The notes under the pieces were generated by a model. The model worked only from the letters and a program-made list of their open reading frames with translations, was not told the DNA's origin and did no database searches. A stretch of 64,000 nucleotides of DNA from Mangrovibacter plantisponsor (GTDB lineage Bacteria; Pseudomonadota; Gammaproteobacteria; Enterobacterales; Enterobacteriaceae): positions 62,001-126,000 of the forward strand of contig NZ_QGTS01000004.1 of the NCBI RefSeq assembly GCF_003182475.1. Reading direction: 5' to 3'. The translations under genes were made by a program, and so were the position numbers. This document shows positions 51,945 to 60,852 of the stretch, in pieces; the stretch's first letter is position 1; each line of letters begins with the position of its first letter.

Positions 51945-52508
51945 TTACTGTTGTGACTGCTCGTCTTCTTCCTGAAGTTCATCCCACATAGCCTGAATTG
52001 CTTCACGGGTGACCTGGGCCAGCGTGCGCCAGAATACAGTCGTAGCATGGGCTTCAACTTTACCAAGGAAAGTGCCGCACCATGGAAGCAGAAAACTGTC
52101 AAACAGGGTCTGCAAGGCGAGAGATTCATCTTCCTGAGCCTGGTCTTCAAGCCAGGATGCCGCCAGTAAGATACCGCCAAAGTTGTCTGCCGGGGAATCC
52201 GACAACGGCATACCACGGCTGCTGAGAAACTCGCGGATTTCAGCTTCGTTGCTCCCTTCAACCCAGGCGCTACGCAATGGGCTAACGCTGCACTCATCGC
52301 CAACAAACAGGGAGTGGTAGTCTTCGCTGACCGCAGCCATATCTGTATGCTCTTGCAGGCGAGCCAGCAACGCCTCCTGCTCTAAAGGCCAGCTTTGTGC
52401 CAGCTTACCTTCCTGAATCGCTGTGTAGAGCGGTACCAACAATGGGTCCTGAGGTTGGCGGTAAAAAAGTGAACCTAAAATACGGCAAAGAATAGAAAAC
52501 TCATTCAT
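51945..52508 (-). CDS. ycdY: TorD-family chaperone-like protein YcdY
   Basis: 187 residues (E. coli 184). Helical TorD/DmsD-type protein: MNEFSILCRILGSLFYRQPQ at the start and LLPWCGTFLGKVEAHA in the middle. E. coli YcdY stimulates YcdX and has been linked to swarming. ATG 52508 is 8 nt from AAGG; ATG 52514 is too close. It follows ycdX by 54 nt. Confidence 0.92.
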   Translation of the reverse strand: MNEFSILCRILGSLFYRQPQDPLLVPLYTAIQEGKLAQSWPLEQEALLARLQEHTDMAAVSEDYHSLFVGDECSVSPLRSAWVEGSNEAEIREFLSSRGMPLSDSPADNFGGILLAASWLEDQAQEDESLALQTLFDSFLLPWCGTFLGKVEAHATTVFWRTLAQVTREAIQAMWDELQEEDEQSQQ

Positions 52509-52562
52509 TATCATGACCTTTTCCAGGCATCGGCCTGCAGGGTTAATTCAATTGCAGCAAAT

Positions 52563-53300
52563 TCAGAGTGCTGCGAACTCTTCAACAGGCGCCATACCAT
52601 GGGATTCCAGAAAATCCAGTAACCGGCGCGGCGATACATTTAAAATACGCTCACGAGGAAAAGCGACTTTATTGAGGATCTTTTCACATTCATGAAAGTG
52701 CCCAAGGGTAAAAGCAGTATGCGAATCAGACCCTAATGATAGCCACCCACCCGCTTCTTTCACTGCCGCTGCAATTTCGGTGCAGTTAGCTTCAGACCCT
52801 TTACGCGAGTGGGTGAACGAGGAATTATTCAGCTCCAGCGCCACGTTGTAACGCGCAGCCGCGTCCGCAATGGCCGGTATATCGACAGGAAATTTTGGGT
52901 TACCAGGGTGGCTGATGATATGGACTTTACCCGATGCCATAGCCGCAATCATTGCTGTGGTATGGGTGTCTTTATCTGCCGGCGGGAAAACAGGCTCATG
53001 GAAACCGGCAACCACCAAATCCAGTGAATCACGCATATGCCCCACACAATCCGTTTCACCATCGGTATTTTTAATGTTCGCTTCAATACCACGTAAAATA
53101 CCCACACCATCAACCATCCGCGGCCAGATGCGCATATTGACGAAGTGCCAGTAATGGGGTGCATCCGCCATTTCCGGACCGTGGTCAGTAATTGCAAACA
53201 GTTTGATACCAGCAGCTTTCGCCTGAGCGATGTAATCGTGAAGGGTGCTGTATGCATGGGTACTGGCAACCGTATGCATATGCAAATCTACGGGGTACAT
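52563..53300 (-). CDS. ycdX: PHP-domain zinc phosphatase YcdX
   Basis: 245 residues, as in E. coli. PHP fold with metal ligands H7 and H9 in [19 protein letters not shown] and [12 protein letters not shown]. coli YcdX binds three zinc ions and has phosphatase activity; natural substrate unknown. Confidence 0.95.
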   Translation of the reverse strand: MYPVDLHMHTVASTHAYSTLHDYIAQAKAAGIKLFAITDHGPEMADAPHYWHFVNMRIWPRMVDGVGILRGIEANIKNTDGETDCVGHMRDSLDLVVAGFHEPVFPPADKDTHTTAMIAAMASGKVHIISHPGNPKFPVDIPAIADAAARYNVALELNNSSFTHSRKGSEANCTEIAAAVKEAGGWLSLGSDSHTAFTLGHFHECEKILNKVAFPRERILNVSPRRLLDFLESHGMAPVEEFAAL

Positions 53301-53368
53301 AGCAATCTCCTGTTAAAAACAACAACAATGATAACAGTTATCTTTCCGGATGTTGATACAGCGGCGTG

Positions 53369-54310
53369 TCAGTAACCTCGTTCTTTATCGACCTGCCCGG
53401 CGGGTGTAGTGCCTTGCTCAAGAGCATTCATCAATTTTGCCAGGTAGATAATGGCGTCATCAAGCCGTGTGGAGGCAGCAATATGCGGGGTAATTGTTAC
53501 ACGCGGATGTCGCCACAAAGGGTTATTCGCGGGTAAAGGTTCCTCACGCACAACATCAAGCGTAGCACGCAAAATCTGCCCTGATTCAACTGCGGCGATG
53601 AGGTCACCTTCAACAACATGCGCACCGCGCCCGAGGTTCAACAGAAATGCGCCTTGTGGTAAGCACGCCAGTAAAGCCTGGTTAATCATGCCCTCTGTTT
53701 GCGGGGTGTGCGGTAATAAATTAATAAGCACCCGGGTTTCTGCTAAAAATGCATTCAGGGACTCATTGCCAGCAAAACTGCTCACACCCGGCCAGTCTTT
53801 CGGCTGGCGGCTCCAGGTACGTACTGGAAAGCCCCAGGGTAACAGGCTTTCTGCCACACACTTGCTCAGTACACCAGCCCCAAGGATGCCTACGGTGAAG
53901 TCACCAGGCTGGTACTCATCAAGAGGCTCCCAGCGCCCTTCCCGCTGCAATTCCTGGTAATCATCAAACCGGCGAAACCAGCGCAATACCTGGCTTACCG
54001 CGAATTCCTGCATTTGTTTTCCCATACCGGCATCTTCAAGGCGATACAGCGGCACATGCGCCGGGATCAAATCCGGGTCTTGTTTGAGCTGGTTAAGCAC
54101 GGAATCCACACCAGCACCAAGAGCAATAACGGCCTTCAGGTTGTGCCGCCCGGCAAGCATTTCCCGCGGCGGGTGCCAGACCAACGCAAAATCCGCAGGT
54201 GCGTTATCACCGGGTTGCCATACGCGCACGGTGGCACCGGGCATGGCCTGTTCCAGGCTATGTACCCAACTGGCTGAATCAAAATCGGGGTGGTAGAAAA
54301 GTATCTGCAT
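53369..54310 (-). CDS. ghrA: Glyoxylate/hydroxypyruvate reductase A
   Basis: 313 residues (E. coli 312). D-2-hydroxyacid dehydrogenase: NAD(P) motif [28 protein letters not shown], catalytic His in TPHIAAST. It diverges from the serine tRNA, as in E. coli. Confidence 0.95.
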   Translation of the reverse strand: MQILFYHPDFDSASWVHSLEQAMPGATVRVWQPGDNAPADFALVWHPPREMLAGRHNLKAVIALGAGVDSVLNQLKQDPDLIPAHVPLYRLEDAGMGKQMQEFAVSQVLRWFRRFDDYQELQREGRWEPLDEYQPGDFTVGILGAGVLSKCVAESLLPWGFPVRTWSRQPKDWPGVSSFAGNESLNAFLAETRVLINLLPHTPQTEGMINQALLACLPQGAFLLNLGRGAHVVEGDLIAAVESGQILRATLDVVREEPLPANNPLWRHPRVTITPHIAASTRLDDAIIYLAKLMNALEQGTTPAGQVDKERGY

Positions 54311-54449
54311 TGCGCCTCCTGTTTTACACAGGCTTACCGCAAAGAGAAGTTAACGCAAGAGCCATGGGAGAAAAAACAGCGTTTTTTGTTGGTTTTGCCA
54401 GCATTTTGCTGGAAGTTTAGCTAAACAGTTCTTTTTGCAAAAAAGTTGA

Positions 54450-54478
54450 TTGACGCTGGCAGCGCTTTTCCCTAAATT
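54450..54478 (+). promoter_or_regulatory. Promoter of the serine tRNA
   Basis: TTGACG (54450-54455), 17 nt, TAAATT (54473-54478), followed by a GC-rich GCGCC discriminator typical of stable-RNA promoters under stringent control. The predicted start is about 27 nt before the tRNA. Confidence 0.75.
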
Positions 54479-54511
54479 AAGCGCCGTTCCACTCCGGTGG
54501 TTCAACAATTT

Positions 54512-54599
54512 GGTGAGGTGTCCGAGAGGCTGAAGGAGCACGCCTGGAAAGTGTGTATACGGCAACGTATCGAGGGTTCGAATCCCTCCCTCACCGCCA
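54512..54599 (+). tRNA. serX: tRNA-Ser (anticodon GGA)
   Basis: 88 nt including encoded CCA. Acceptor GGTGAGG pairs with CCTCACC; long class II variable arm GTGTATACGGCAACGTAT; T-arm with GGTTCGAATCC; anticodon GGA at 54546-54548. Same place as serX beside ghrA in E. coli. Confidence 0.97.
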
Positions 54600-54612
54600 T
54601 CTTTCATAGAAG

Positions 54613-54640
54613 AGCCTGTACTCACGTACAGGCTTTTTTA
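54613..54640 (+). terminator. tRNA-Ser terminator
   Basis: AGCCTGTAC and GTACAGGCT form a 9-bp stem around TCAC, followed by TTTTTA. Confidence 0.9.
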
Positions 54641-54656
54641 TTGCCCGAAACTCCTG

Positions 54657-54766
54657 GAGGGAGGGTGAGAACCCTCGCCAGGGTTCGACTGATACCTCAG
54701 GTATCAGGACAACCTGTGCAACAGGTTGCCCCGCAGGGGTGAGCGCAGCGAATCAATCCCTCCCTC
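54657..54766. repeat. Multi-hairpin element with tRNA-like ends
   Basis: A 110-bp unit bounded by the inverted repeat GAGGGAGGG (54657-54665) / CCCTCCCTC (54758-54766). Inside are four adjacent perfect hairpins: GAGGGT-GAGA-ACCCTC at 54661, CTGATACCT/AGGTATCAG at 54689, AACCTGT-GCA-ACAGGTT at 54711 and CCCC-GCA-GGGG at 54729. The right end (54750-54770) repeats the tRNA-Ser 3' end with a 3-nt insertion and a small deletion; the left end resembles its inverse. Family unknown to me. Confidence 0.6.
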
Positions 54767-54768
54767 GC

Positions 54769-54895
54769 CATTCCCCTGCATACTTCACCCTGCAGGTGCG
54801 TTGGCTGTACTCGTTCGCACCGGTCACTTACTCCAGTAAGCTCCCGGCAACTCTCTGCGCTGCCGCCTTCCTGCATGGCGAATTATTTTGGGGAA
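54769..54895 (-). repeat. ERIC (intergenic repeat unit) element
   Basis: About 127 bp matching the ERIC/IRU family: CTGCAGGTGCGTTGGCTG, the core CCGGTCACTTACTCCAGTAAGCTCCCGG (shown here by positions 54820-54847) and GCCGCCTTCCTGCA with the AATTATTTTGGG end. The central palindrome forms the known long hairpin. Ends are approximate. Confidence 0.85.
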
Positions 54896-55192
54896 TCCAT
54901 CACTCAATGCCGCTCACAAACAGCCATTTCTGTTACCTGTAACTTCACGACCAGGTCCATACCCTTATTTTTACTGCATTAAGATATTCGCGCCAGGCAG
55001 TTTAAATATTAAATTTTATAGGAATACATTCTTTCAATATCTTTTCTTCTTTTTTTGTAAACATTACTCCCCTTCACGAAATATTAAATCCCCTTAATAA
55101 ATTTCTTCCACATTACCTTTGCTACCTAAGGTTTTATTAATCTGCCAGATCCAGAATTGTTCAATTGGTTACCTGAATGGAATTCTGCTGTT
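54896..55192 (+). other. AT-rich intergenic region before the PAP2 gene
   Basis: With the repeats before it, the gene-free stretch from the tRNA to 55192 is 593 nt. This last part is AT-rich, especially 54990-55140, and probably carries the promoter of the following gene. I see no RNA gene or protein gene here. Confidence 0.5.
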
Positions 55193-55777
55193 ATGCTGGA
55201 ATCACTGAACAAAGAATGGTTTTTATCTGTCAATGCTGTTCCAGGCACGCCCGATGGATTAATCGAACTGGCAAAATTCTGCGCGCAATACACGTTATAC
55301 CTAATTCCGGCCCTGCTTTTAGCGCTGTGGTTTCTGGGCGACAAATACAACCGCAACCAGGCACTGGCATGTGCGATTACCGCACTGGTTGCTCTTGGGT
55401 TAGGGGCACTGTGCAGTAAATTTTACTTCCATCCTCGCCCGTTTATGATCCCACTGGGGCATACATGGATTTTTCATGCAGCTGACACGTCATTCCCAAG
55501 TGATCATGGCACCCTGTTTTTCAGCGCGGGTATCGCATTGATGTTACACCGGGCGAGAGCCGCTGGTGGCTTTTTACTTGTTGTCAGCCTTTTTGTTGCC
55601 TGGTCGCGAGTCTTTCTCGGGGTTCACTTCCCATTCGATATGCTCGGTGCGTTACTGGTGGCAATTATTGCCAACACCCTCGTCTTCCCTGTATGGGAAA
55701 AATACGGTGGCTCAGCCACAACATTATGTGAGTCAGTTAGTAATAAATTGTTCTTTAAATTCCCTCTAAAAGGGTAA
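55193..55777 (+). CDS. PAP2-family phosphatase, undecaprenyl-diphosphatase-like
   Basis: 194 residues. Related to YbjG: MLESLNKEWFLSVNAVPG start, about five membrane helices and the three PAP2 signatures KFYFHPRPF, PSDHGTLFF and SRVFLGVHFPFD. YbjG-type enzymes remove phosphate from undecaprenyl pyrophosphate at the periplasmic face. ATG 55193 fits YbjG; a TTG at 55157 adds twelve unsupported residues. Lipid substrate not provable from sequence. Confidence 0.88.
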   Translation: MLESLNKEWFLSVNAVPGTPDGLIELAKFCAQYTLYLIPALLLALWFLGDKYNRNQALACAITALVALGLGALCSKFYFHPRPFMIPLGHTWIFHAADTSFPSDHGTLFFSAGIALMLHRARAAGGFLLVVSLFVAWSRVFLGVHFPFDMLGALLVAIIANTLVFPVWEKYGGSATTLCESVSNKLFFKFPLKG

Positions 55778-55817
55778 CCCTAATCTGCGACCCTATATTC
55801 TTCCTTACGGAGTTATT

Positions 55818-56192
55818 ATGAAGAAAAACATATTCTCTCTGATGCTGCCTGGTATCTTTCTGTGTATTGCCAGTAATGCGTCTGCCAGTACAGTAAGCGT
55901 TCAGCATTCAATGGAAAAAATGAGCACGAGTTACCGTTCAATGATGAAAGATAACAACCTTAATGCGTTTAAAAAAGACCTGTCTGCATTTAAGCAGTCA
56001 GCACAAACTGCACAGAAAACATCATTGAATGATTCGGGAAAAGCAGTATTTGATGAAGGCATGAAGAAATTGCTTAATGAAGTGGATACCATTGAACAAC
56101 ATGCTCAAACCCAGAATTTGAACGATGTAAAAGCAGAAGCAAAAAAATTACGCAACATTATGGAGCAGTATCACAGTAAGCTGGGGGTCTGA
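55818..56192 (+). CDS. Cytochrome b562-family periplasmic protein
   Basis: 124 residues. Signal peptide ending SNASA, then a four-helix bundle. Both heme ligands of cytochrome b562 are in place: Met in QHSMEKMSTSY and His in MEQYHSKLG near the C-terminus. Identity to E. coli CybC is low, so it may be a divergent member. It begins 40 nt after the PAP2 gene, perhaps in the same transcript. A perfect GGAGTGTTG palindrome lies at 56220-56237 after it. Confidence 0.8.
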   Translation: MKKNIFSLMLPGIFLCIASNASASTVSVQHSMEKMSTSYRSMMKDNNLNAFKKDLSAFKQSAQTAQKTSLNDSGKAVFDEGMKKLLNEVDTIEQHAQTQNLNDVKAEAKKLRNIMEQYHSKLGV

Positions 56193-56379
56193 ATCACTGG
56201 CTTCTTGTTGCCCCAGGGTGGAGTGTTGCAACACTCCGCCTTACTGCTTACCCAAAAATAGTTTCACCAGCAACAGTAGCGAATAAGCTCGTGAAACAAT
56301 ATGGCGTAATAACCTGACTACAAATTTTTGCAGCGTCTTCTACACTTGGTGGTCTGTGCTTTCTAACAACCTGATTACC

Positions 56380-57462
56380 ATGACGAATCCATTATGTGAA
56401 GTTTTAAACCTGAAATACCCTATTATCCAGGCACCGATGGCTGGTGTGTCCACACCAGAGCTGGCTGCCGCAGTCAGTAATAGTGGTGCGCTGGGTTCGA
56501 TTAGTGTTGGTGCAGCAACAGCACCACAGGCCCGGGAGATGATATACCAAACTCAGGCTCTGACCACGGCACCTTTTAATGTGAACGTGTTTTGCCACCC
56601 ACCAGCCACGCGCAACCCTGCTAAAGAGCAGGCGTGGATAAAGCAGTTCAGCGATATGTTTCACAGCTTTGGCAGCGCTGCCCCTACCGCACTGGACGAA
56701 ATTTACGCCACCTTTTGCCACAACAGCGCAATGTTGCAGGTATTGCTGGATACCCGGCCTGCAGTGGTAAGTTTCCATTTTGGCCTGCCAGAACCAGAAG
56801 CCATTCAGGCACTCAAGACCGCAGGCTGTTTAACACTCGCCAGCGCTACATCACCTGATGAAGCCAGGTTAATTGCCGCTGCAGGTGTGGATTTTATTAT
56901 TGCCCAGGGGTTTGAAGCCGGTGGGCACCGTGGCGCATTTCTGGCCACAGAGGCAGATGCCCGGTTAAGCACTTCTGAGTTATTGCTACTATTGCAGGAG
57001 GCAACCCCGCTGCCCGTGATTTGCGCCGGAGGCATTATGAACGGCACGGATATTGCGCGAGTAATGCAACAGGGCGCTGCAGGTGTACAGATGGGCACAG
57101 CGTTTATTCTCTGCCCGGAATCTGCTGCCAATACCGCTTACCGTGGAGCCCTTAGCCTGGCAAAACCCGGTGAAACATGCATGACATCAGCTATTTCAGG
57201 CCGCCCGGCACGCAGCCTGAATAACGCATTCTGCAAGGCTACTCGTATAATTTTGCCTGAAAACATTCCGGATTACCCGGTTGCCTATTCTCTGGGTAAA
57301 GCACTGGCAGCGGCTGCGCAGTCAGCTGGCGAGGCGGGTTTTGGTGCTCAGTGGGCCGGAACCGGCGCACACCGGGCCCGTAAAGAAAGTGCAGCCCGGC
57401 TGGTTGAAATACTCGCCCAGGAGTGGCAACACTCATCAGCCACAATTGAGACGCATCACTAA
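56380..57462 (+). CDS. Nitronate monooxygenase-like flavoprotein
   Basis: 360 residues from ATG 56380. TIM-barrel 2-nitropropane dioxygenase family, FMN-dependent: YPIIQAPMAGVSTPELAAAV start, QGFEAGGHRG with the probable catalytic His, ICAGGIMNG and GAAGVQMGTAFILCPES phosphate-binding loops. Such enzymes detoxify alkyl nitronates such as propionate 3-nitronate. A GTG at 56356 is an alternative start. Stop overlaps that of kch by 3 nt, convergent. Confidence 0.88.
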   Translation: MTNPLCEVLNLKYPIIQAPMAGVSTPELAAAVSNSGALGSISVGAATAPQAREMIYQTQALTTAPFNVNVFCHPPATRNPAKEQAWIKQFSDMFHSFGSAAPTALDEIYATFCHNSAMLQVLLDTRPAVVSFHFGLPEPEAIQALKTAGCLTLASATSPDEARLIAAAGVDFIIAQGFEAGGHRGAFLATEADARLSTSELLLLLQEATPLPVICAGGIMNGTDIARVMQQGAAGVQMGTAFILCPESAANTAYRGALSLAKPGETCMTSAISGRPARSLNNAFCKATRIILPENIPDYPVAYSLGKALAAAAQSAGEAGFGAQWAGTGAHRARKESAARLVEILAQEWQHSSATIETHH

Positions 57463-58637
57463 TGGTTTTCGTGGAACAACAGTTGCATCAGATCCTGGTT
57501 TGTCATCTTTTCGCCACTGAGTCTGGCAAGCAGCATCTCGCTTGCCAGCGTTTGCAGGGAAAAAACAATATCCGGCTGAACACGTTTAATCTTGTTCAGG
57601 TTTTTATCTGAGTTTACCAGAGCAATAATTTTGGTTTCTGGTGAAACCACTTCTTTGGCAGCCAGAACAATAAACGCGTTATCGGAGTCATCATCCCGCA
57701 GAACCAGAATATTTCTGGCTTTATTCGCACCCGCATTAAGCAATGTCTGGTTCGCTGAAGGGTCATCGACAATTATGTCTGCCTCGGCCGGGTATTCATG
57801 AGAAATGCCTGGTGGGACGATGACCGTCACGGTTTCATTACGCTGCTTTAAGCCCGCATAAACACTCATTGCCAGCGGGCTGGCTCCCACAATAATGATA
57901 TGATTTTTACGCATAGCGTGTGAAATTCGTCCTTTTATCATACGGTTAAGGTTGCCACCTATCACCGGGCCAATAATTGCACTGACTGACGTCGCAAAAA
58001 CAGTAATCCCCATAATGATGATGGATACAGTAAAAAAGCGCGCCGTACTGGTGACCGGAATAATATCGCCATACCCCACTGTCGACATGCTGACCGTCGA
58101 AAAATAGAGCGCCTGTGCAAACTCAGTAATAGGCGGGTGAAATTGCGCCCCAAGGTAAAGTGAACCAAACAGGGCATAAGTGAGTAATGACGCGAAACTG
58201 ATAAGTGCGAATAAGGTGCCTGCGGCAAGGCTTGAATGGCTGAAATCCCGCCAGAAATAGAGCAAGCACAAGGTGTCGATAAGGGCCAGATAGCCAATAC
58301 GCAAATTGCCAGCGGTAAGCCAAAAGTTGAATAGTGCCACCACGACCAACAGTAGCAGCGCGAAAGTCCACGCCACTCTTGCCCGCAAAAACAACCCAAT
58401 GCTCATCAGCACAATTGCGCTACCCAGAACCACCTGAGGCAGCCTTAACAGGCCAAAAGTTGAAATGGCGTCTTTCCAGCCAGTGAAATGTTCCATGTCT
58501 GCCGGCAAAGTGTTCCACACCTGCATCAGCACCGGGTGCAGAAAAATTCCCCCGATAAACAGAGTCAGCAAACTCAACCAGTAGTGTGGCTTTAACCACC
58601 CCAAGAAAAACCTGAATTTATTCAACTGAAATTTCAT
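57459..58637 (-). CDS. kch: Voltage-gated potassium channel Kch-like
   Basis: 392 residues (E. coli Kch 417). Six membrane helices, selectivity filter STVGYGD, pore-lining segment after it, and a C-terminal RCK/TrkA-N domain (IIIVGASPLAMSV, then DDSDNAFIVLAAKE). The segments FWRDFSHSSLAAGTLFALIS and NLNKIKRVQPDI are shared with E. coli Kch, so the assignment is good. Its acidic C-terminal tail is shorter. Located elsewhere in E. coli. Confidence 0.9.
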   Translation of the reverse strand: MKFQLNKFRFFLGWLKPHYWLSLLTLFIGGIFLHPVLMQVWNTLPADMEHFTGWKDAISTFGLLRLPQVVLGSAIVLMSIGLFLRARVAWTFALLLLVVVALFNFWLTAGNLRIGYLALIDTLCLLYFWRDFSHSSLAAGTLFALISFASLLTYALFGSLYLGAQFHPPITEFAQALYFSTVSMSTVGYGDIIPVTSTARFFTVSIIIMGITVFATSVSAIIGPVIGGNLNRMIKGRISHAMRKNHIIIVGASPLAMSVYAGLKQRNETVTVIVPPGISHEYPAEADIIVDDPSANQTLLNAGANKARNILVLRDDDSDNAFIVLAAKEVVSPETKIIALVNSDKNLNKIKRVQPDIVFSLQTLASEMLLARLSGEKMTNQDLMQLLFHENH

Positions 58638-58838
58638 ACCGTTAGTTCTTACTAAACCCTGTTAACCAGTGTAGCGAGCTTCACACACTCTGGCCGGGCA
58701 TTTCAGATGATTAGTGTTAAAAAAACTTTCACTGGCACAAACCCGGTTACGCACTGGCCTTTCCCAGGCTAAAAAACTTCAGCAACCGCCTGTACAAAAT
58801 TTTCCCCGTTTTATTGACCTGAAGGCAACCCGGTCTAC

Positions 58839-58865
58839 TAACAAATCCCCTTCTCTGGCCGATAA
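58839..58865 (+). promoter_or_regulatory. Candidate sigma-28 promoter of the chemoreceptor
   Basis: TAACAAAT, 11 nt, GCCGATAA (58858-58865). Perfect -10, weak -35, exact spacing, 58 nt before the chemoreceptor ATG. Fits the late flagellar class. Confidence 0.65.
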
Positions 58866-58923
58866 CCATTATGAAGTGACACTTCTTACCCCATAATGTG
58901 CTTAATTACTAAAGGAATAGCTC

Positions 58924-60501
58924 ATGACTGTTCGACGCTTTTCTCTTATCACCTTCACTGTTTTTCTGATTATTTACCTTTGCAGTAGCGGTACAACCGC
59001 CTGGTCCCTGACAGGCAGCAATGAGTCTCTGGATAAAGTGAACAAAGAAATCCGCGTGGTGCTGTCCATTATCGACCCAATTAACCATAGCCGGACTATG
59101 CGCGTTAAAGCCATGGAAGCCATGGATTACGCCGCAAAAGGCGATATGGCTGGCTCTGGCAACTCGCTCAATCAGGCAAGCGTTGTACTGGGTAAAGCCG
59201 ACAACGCCTTTAAGCAGTATATGGATGCACCCAAATATGCCGGTGAAGAGGCCCTGACCGAAGCTTACCGCGCAGCATGGGAAACATACCGCACCCAGGC
59301 TTTACTGCCCCTGCTGGATGCAGCAAAACAAAATGACGCGCAGGCGGTAAGAGACCTGGTTACCACAAAGGTGCCAGCACTTGACCGCCAGTTTGAAATA
59401 AGCCTGGATAAACTACTGGCATTTCATGAAAGCTACGCACGTGAACTCAACCAACAGGCACAGCATCACTTTACTGGCAGCCTGGTCACTATTGCGGTTT
59501 TTGCCCTGGTTTTCATCGCACTGATTGCCGCCAGTATGGTGTTACTTAACCGACGGGTTCTGTCTCCTTTGGAGCAGGCGAAGTCGTTGTGTGACAACAT
59601 TGCCCGGGGCCAGTTGAGCATGACTATTACGTCAAGCGCCCATGATGAAATTGGCGCTATGATGCGTTCTCTTGAAAAAATGCGCCTGTCTCTGGTCAGT
59701 ATTATTTCCCGGGTACGGGAATCCAGCCAAATGGTCGGTTATGCGGCTGAAGAAATTGCAGCAGGCAATGAAGACTTATCTGCCCGCACAGAAGAGCAGG
59801 CGGCCTCTTTAGGTGAAACAGCAGCCAGTATGGAGCAGCTCACCTCCACGATTAAGCAAACCTCTGATAACACAGCCCAAACCAGCCACCTTGCCAGTGA
59901 AATGCAGGCTTCCGCTACGGAAGGCAATACGGTAATGGGCGAGGTTGTCAGCTCAATGAACGTCATTGAAGAAAGCTCAGGGAAAATAGTCAGCATCATC
60001 AGTATTATCGAAAGCATTGCCTTTCAGACCAATATACTGGCGCTGAATGCGGCCGTTGAAGCAGCCAGAGCAGGAGAACAAGGCCGCGGTTTCGCTGTGG
60101 TGGCAACCGAAGTTCGTAACCTTGCTCAGCGCTCTTCCACCGCAGCAAAAGAAATTAAAGAGTTGATTGAGCAATCTGCCGCACAAATCACTCATGGCAG
60201 CGTTCTGGTGAAAAAAACCGGTGAAAGCATGCAACGCGTTATTGGGTCAGTAAGCCAGGTTACCACCCTGATGTCCGAGATTGCGCTCTCCTCCGGCGAG
60301 CAAAGCCGTGGCATTGAACAGATTAACCAGGCTGTCGCACAAATGGACACCGTCACCCAGCAGAATGCTGCACTGGTTGAGCAAGCTTCTGCTGCTGCGC
60401 AGTCACTTAAAGACCAGTCACATGTTCTGAATGAAGCCGTCTCAGTATTCCTGCTTGGCGACCAAATACAGGAGCCTCACTTATTGTTAGCTGGCCAGTA
60501 A
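58924..60501 (+). CDS. Methyl-accepting chemotaxis protein
   Basis: 525 residues. N-terminal membrane helix, periplasmic four-helix ligand domain of the Tar/Tsr type (residues about 35-180), second helix (about 183-207), HAMP, methylation helices and the signalling tip [20 protein letters not shown]. The C-terminus ends LLLAGQ with no NWETF-type pentapeptide, so it may rely on other receptors for CheR/CheB recruitment. Ligand unknown. AAAGGAATAG precedes the ATG. Confidence 0.93.
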   Translation: MTVRRFSLITFTVFLIIYLCSSGTTAWSLTGSNESLDKVNKEIRVVLSIIDPINHSRTMRVKAMEAMDYAAKGDMAGSGNSLNQASVVLGKADNAFKQYMDAPKYAGEEALTEAYRAAWETYRTQALLPLLDAAKQNDAQAVRDLVTTKVPALDRQFEISLDKLLAFHESYARELNQQAQHHFTGSLVTIAVFALVFIALIAASMVLLNRRVLSPLEQAKSLCDNIARGQLSMTITSSAHDEIGAMMRSLEKMRLSLVSIISRVRESSQMVGYAAEEIAAGNEDLSARTEEQAASLGETAASMEQLTSTIKQTSDNTAQTSHLASEMQASATEGNTVMGEVVSSMNVIEESSGKIVSIISIIESIAFQTNILALNAAVEAARAGEQGRGFAVVATEVRNLAQRSSTAAKEIKELIEQSAAQITHGSVLVKKTGESMQRVIGSVSQVTTLMSEIALSSGEQSRGIEQINQAVAQMDTVTQQNAALVEQASAAAQSLKDQSHVLNEAVSVFLLGDQIQEPHLLLAGQ

Positions 60502-60852
60502 TCATCGGGCTGCTATCGCTCCGGGATCTTCTTTCCTCACCAGTCCAGGTAGGTGAGTAATAGCAGCTTATTCATCCCAATGCGGGTCTGGAGCAGACCC
60601 GCAACAGCGAAGCCCATGGCACACCCGAATCAGGCTTAACGTTCAGCACAGCAACATTCCGGCGAAAAACTCCCTCCTGTCTGTAAATAAAAACTTTTCT
60701 TGAAACCCAGTTTCACATGTGGTTACATCCATAACCGCTAATAGTTATTCTTCTCATTATTATTTACATAATTAATTTTCTGCCCGCCGCAATATATCGG
60801 TGAGGCGAGCTTTGGGCGGAATTTAACAACTTATTGTTCTAAGGGGATATTC
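60502..60852 (+). promoter_or_regulatory. Gap before fhuE with probable Fur site
   Basis: 351 nt without a gene. It holds an 8-bp GC-rich hairpin (GCGGGTCT/AGACCCGC, 60582-60602) after the chemoreceptor and an AT-rich stretch. AGTTATTCTTCTCATTATT at 60743-60761 matches about 10 of 19 positions of the Fur consensus including the whole right half. Fur control of fhuE is known in E. coli. Confidence 0.45.

Noticed and set aside
54350-54625. 91-codon minus-strand ORF across the tRNA-Ser gene
   Set aside because: It is the complement of the tRNA and its promoter; a classic false ORF over a tRNA.
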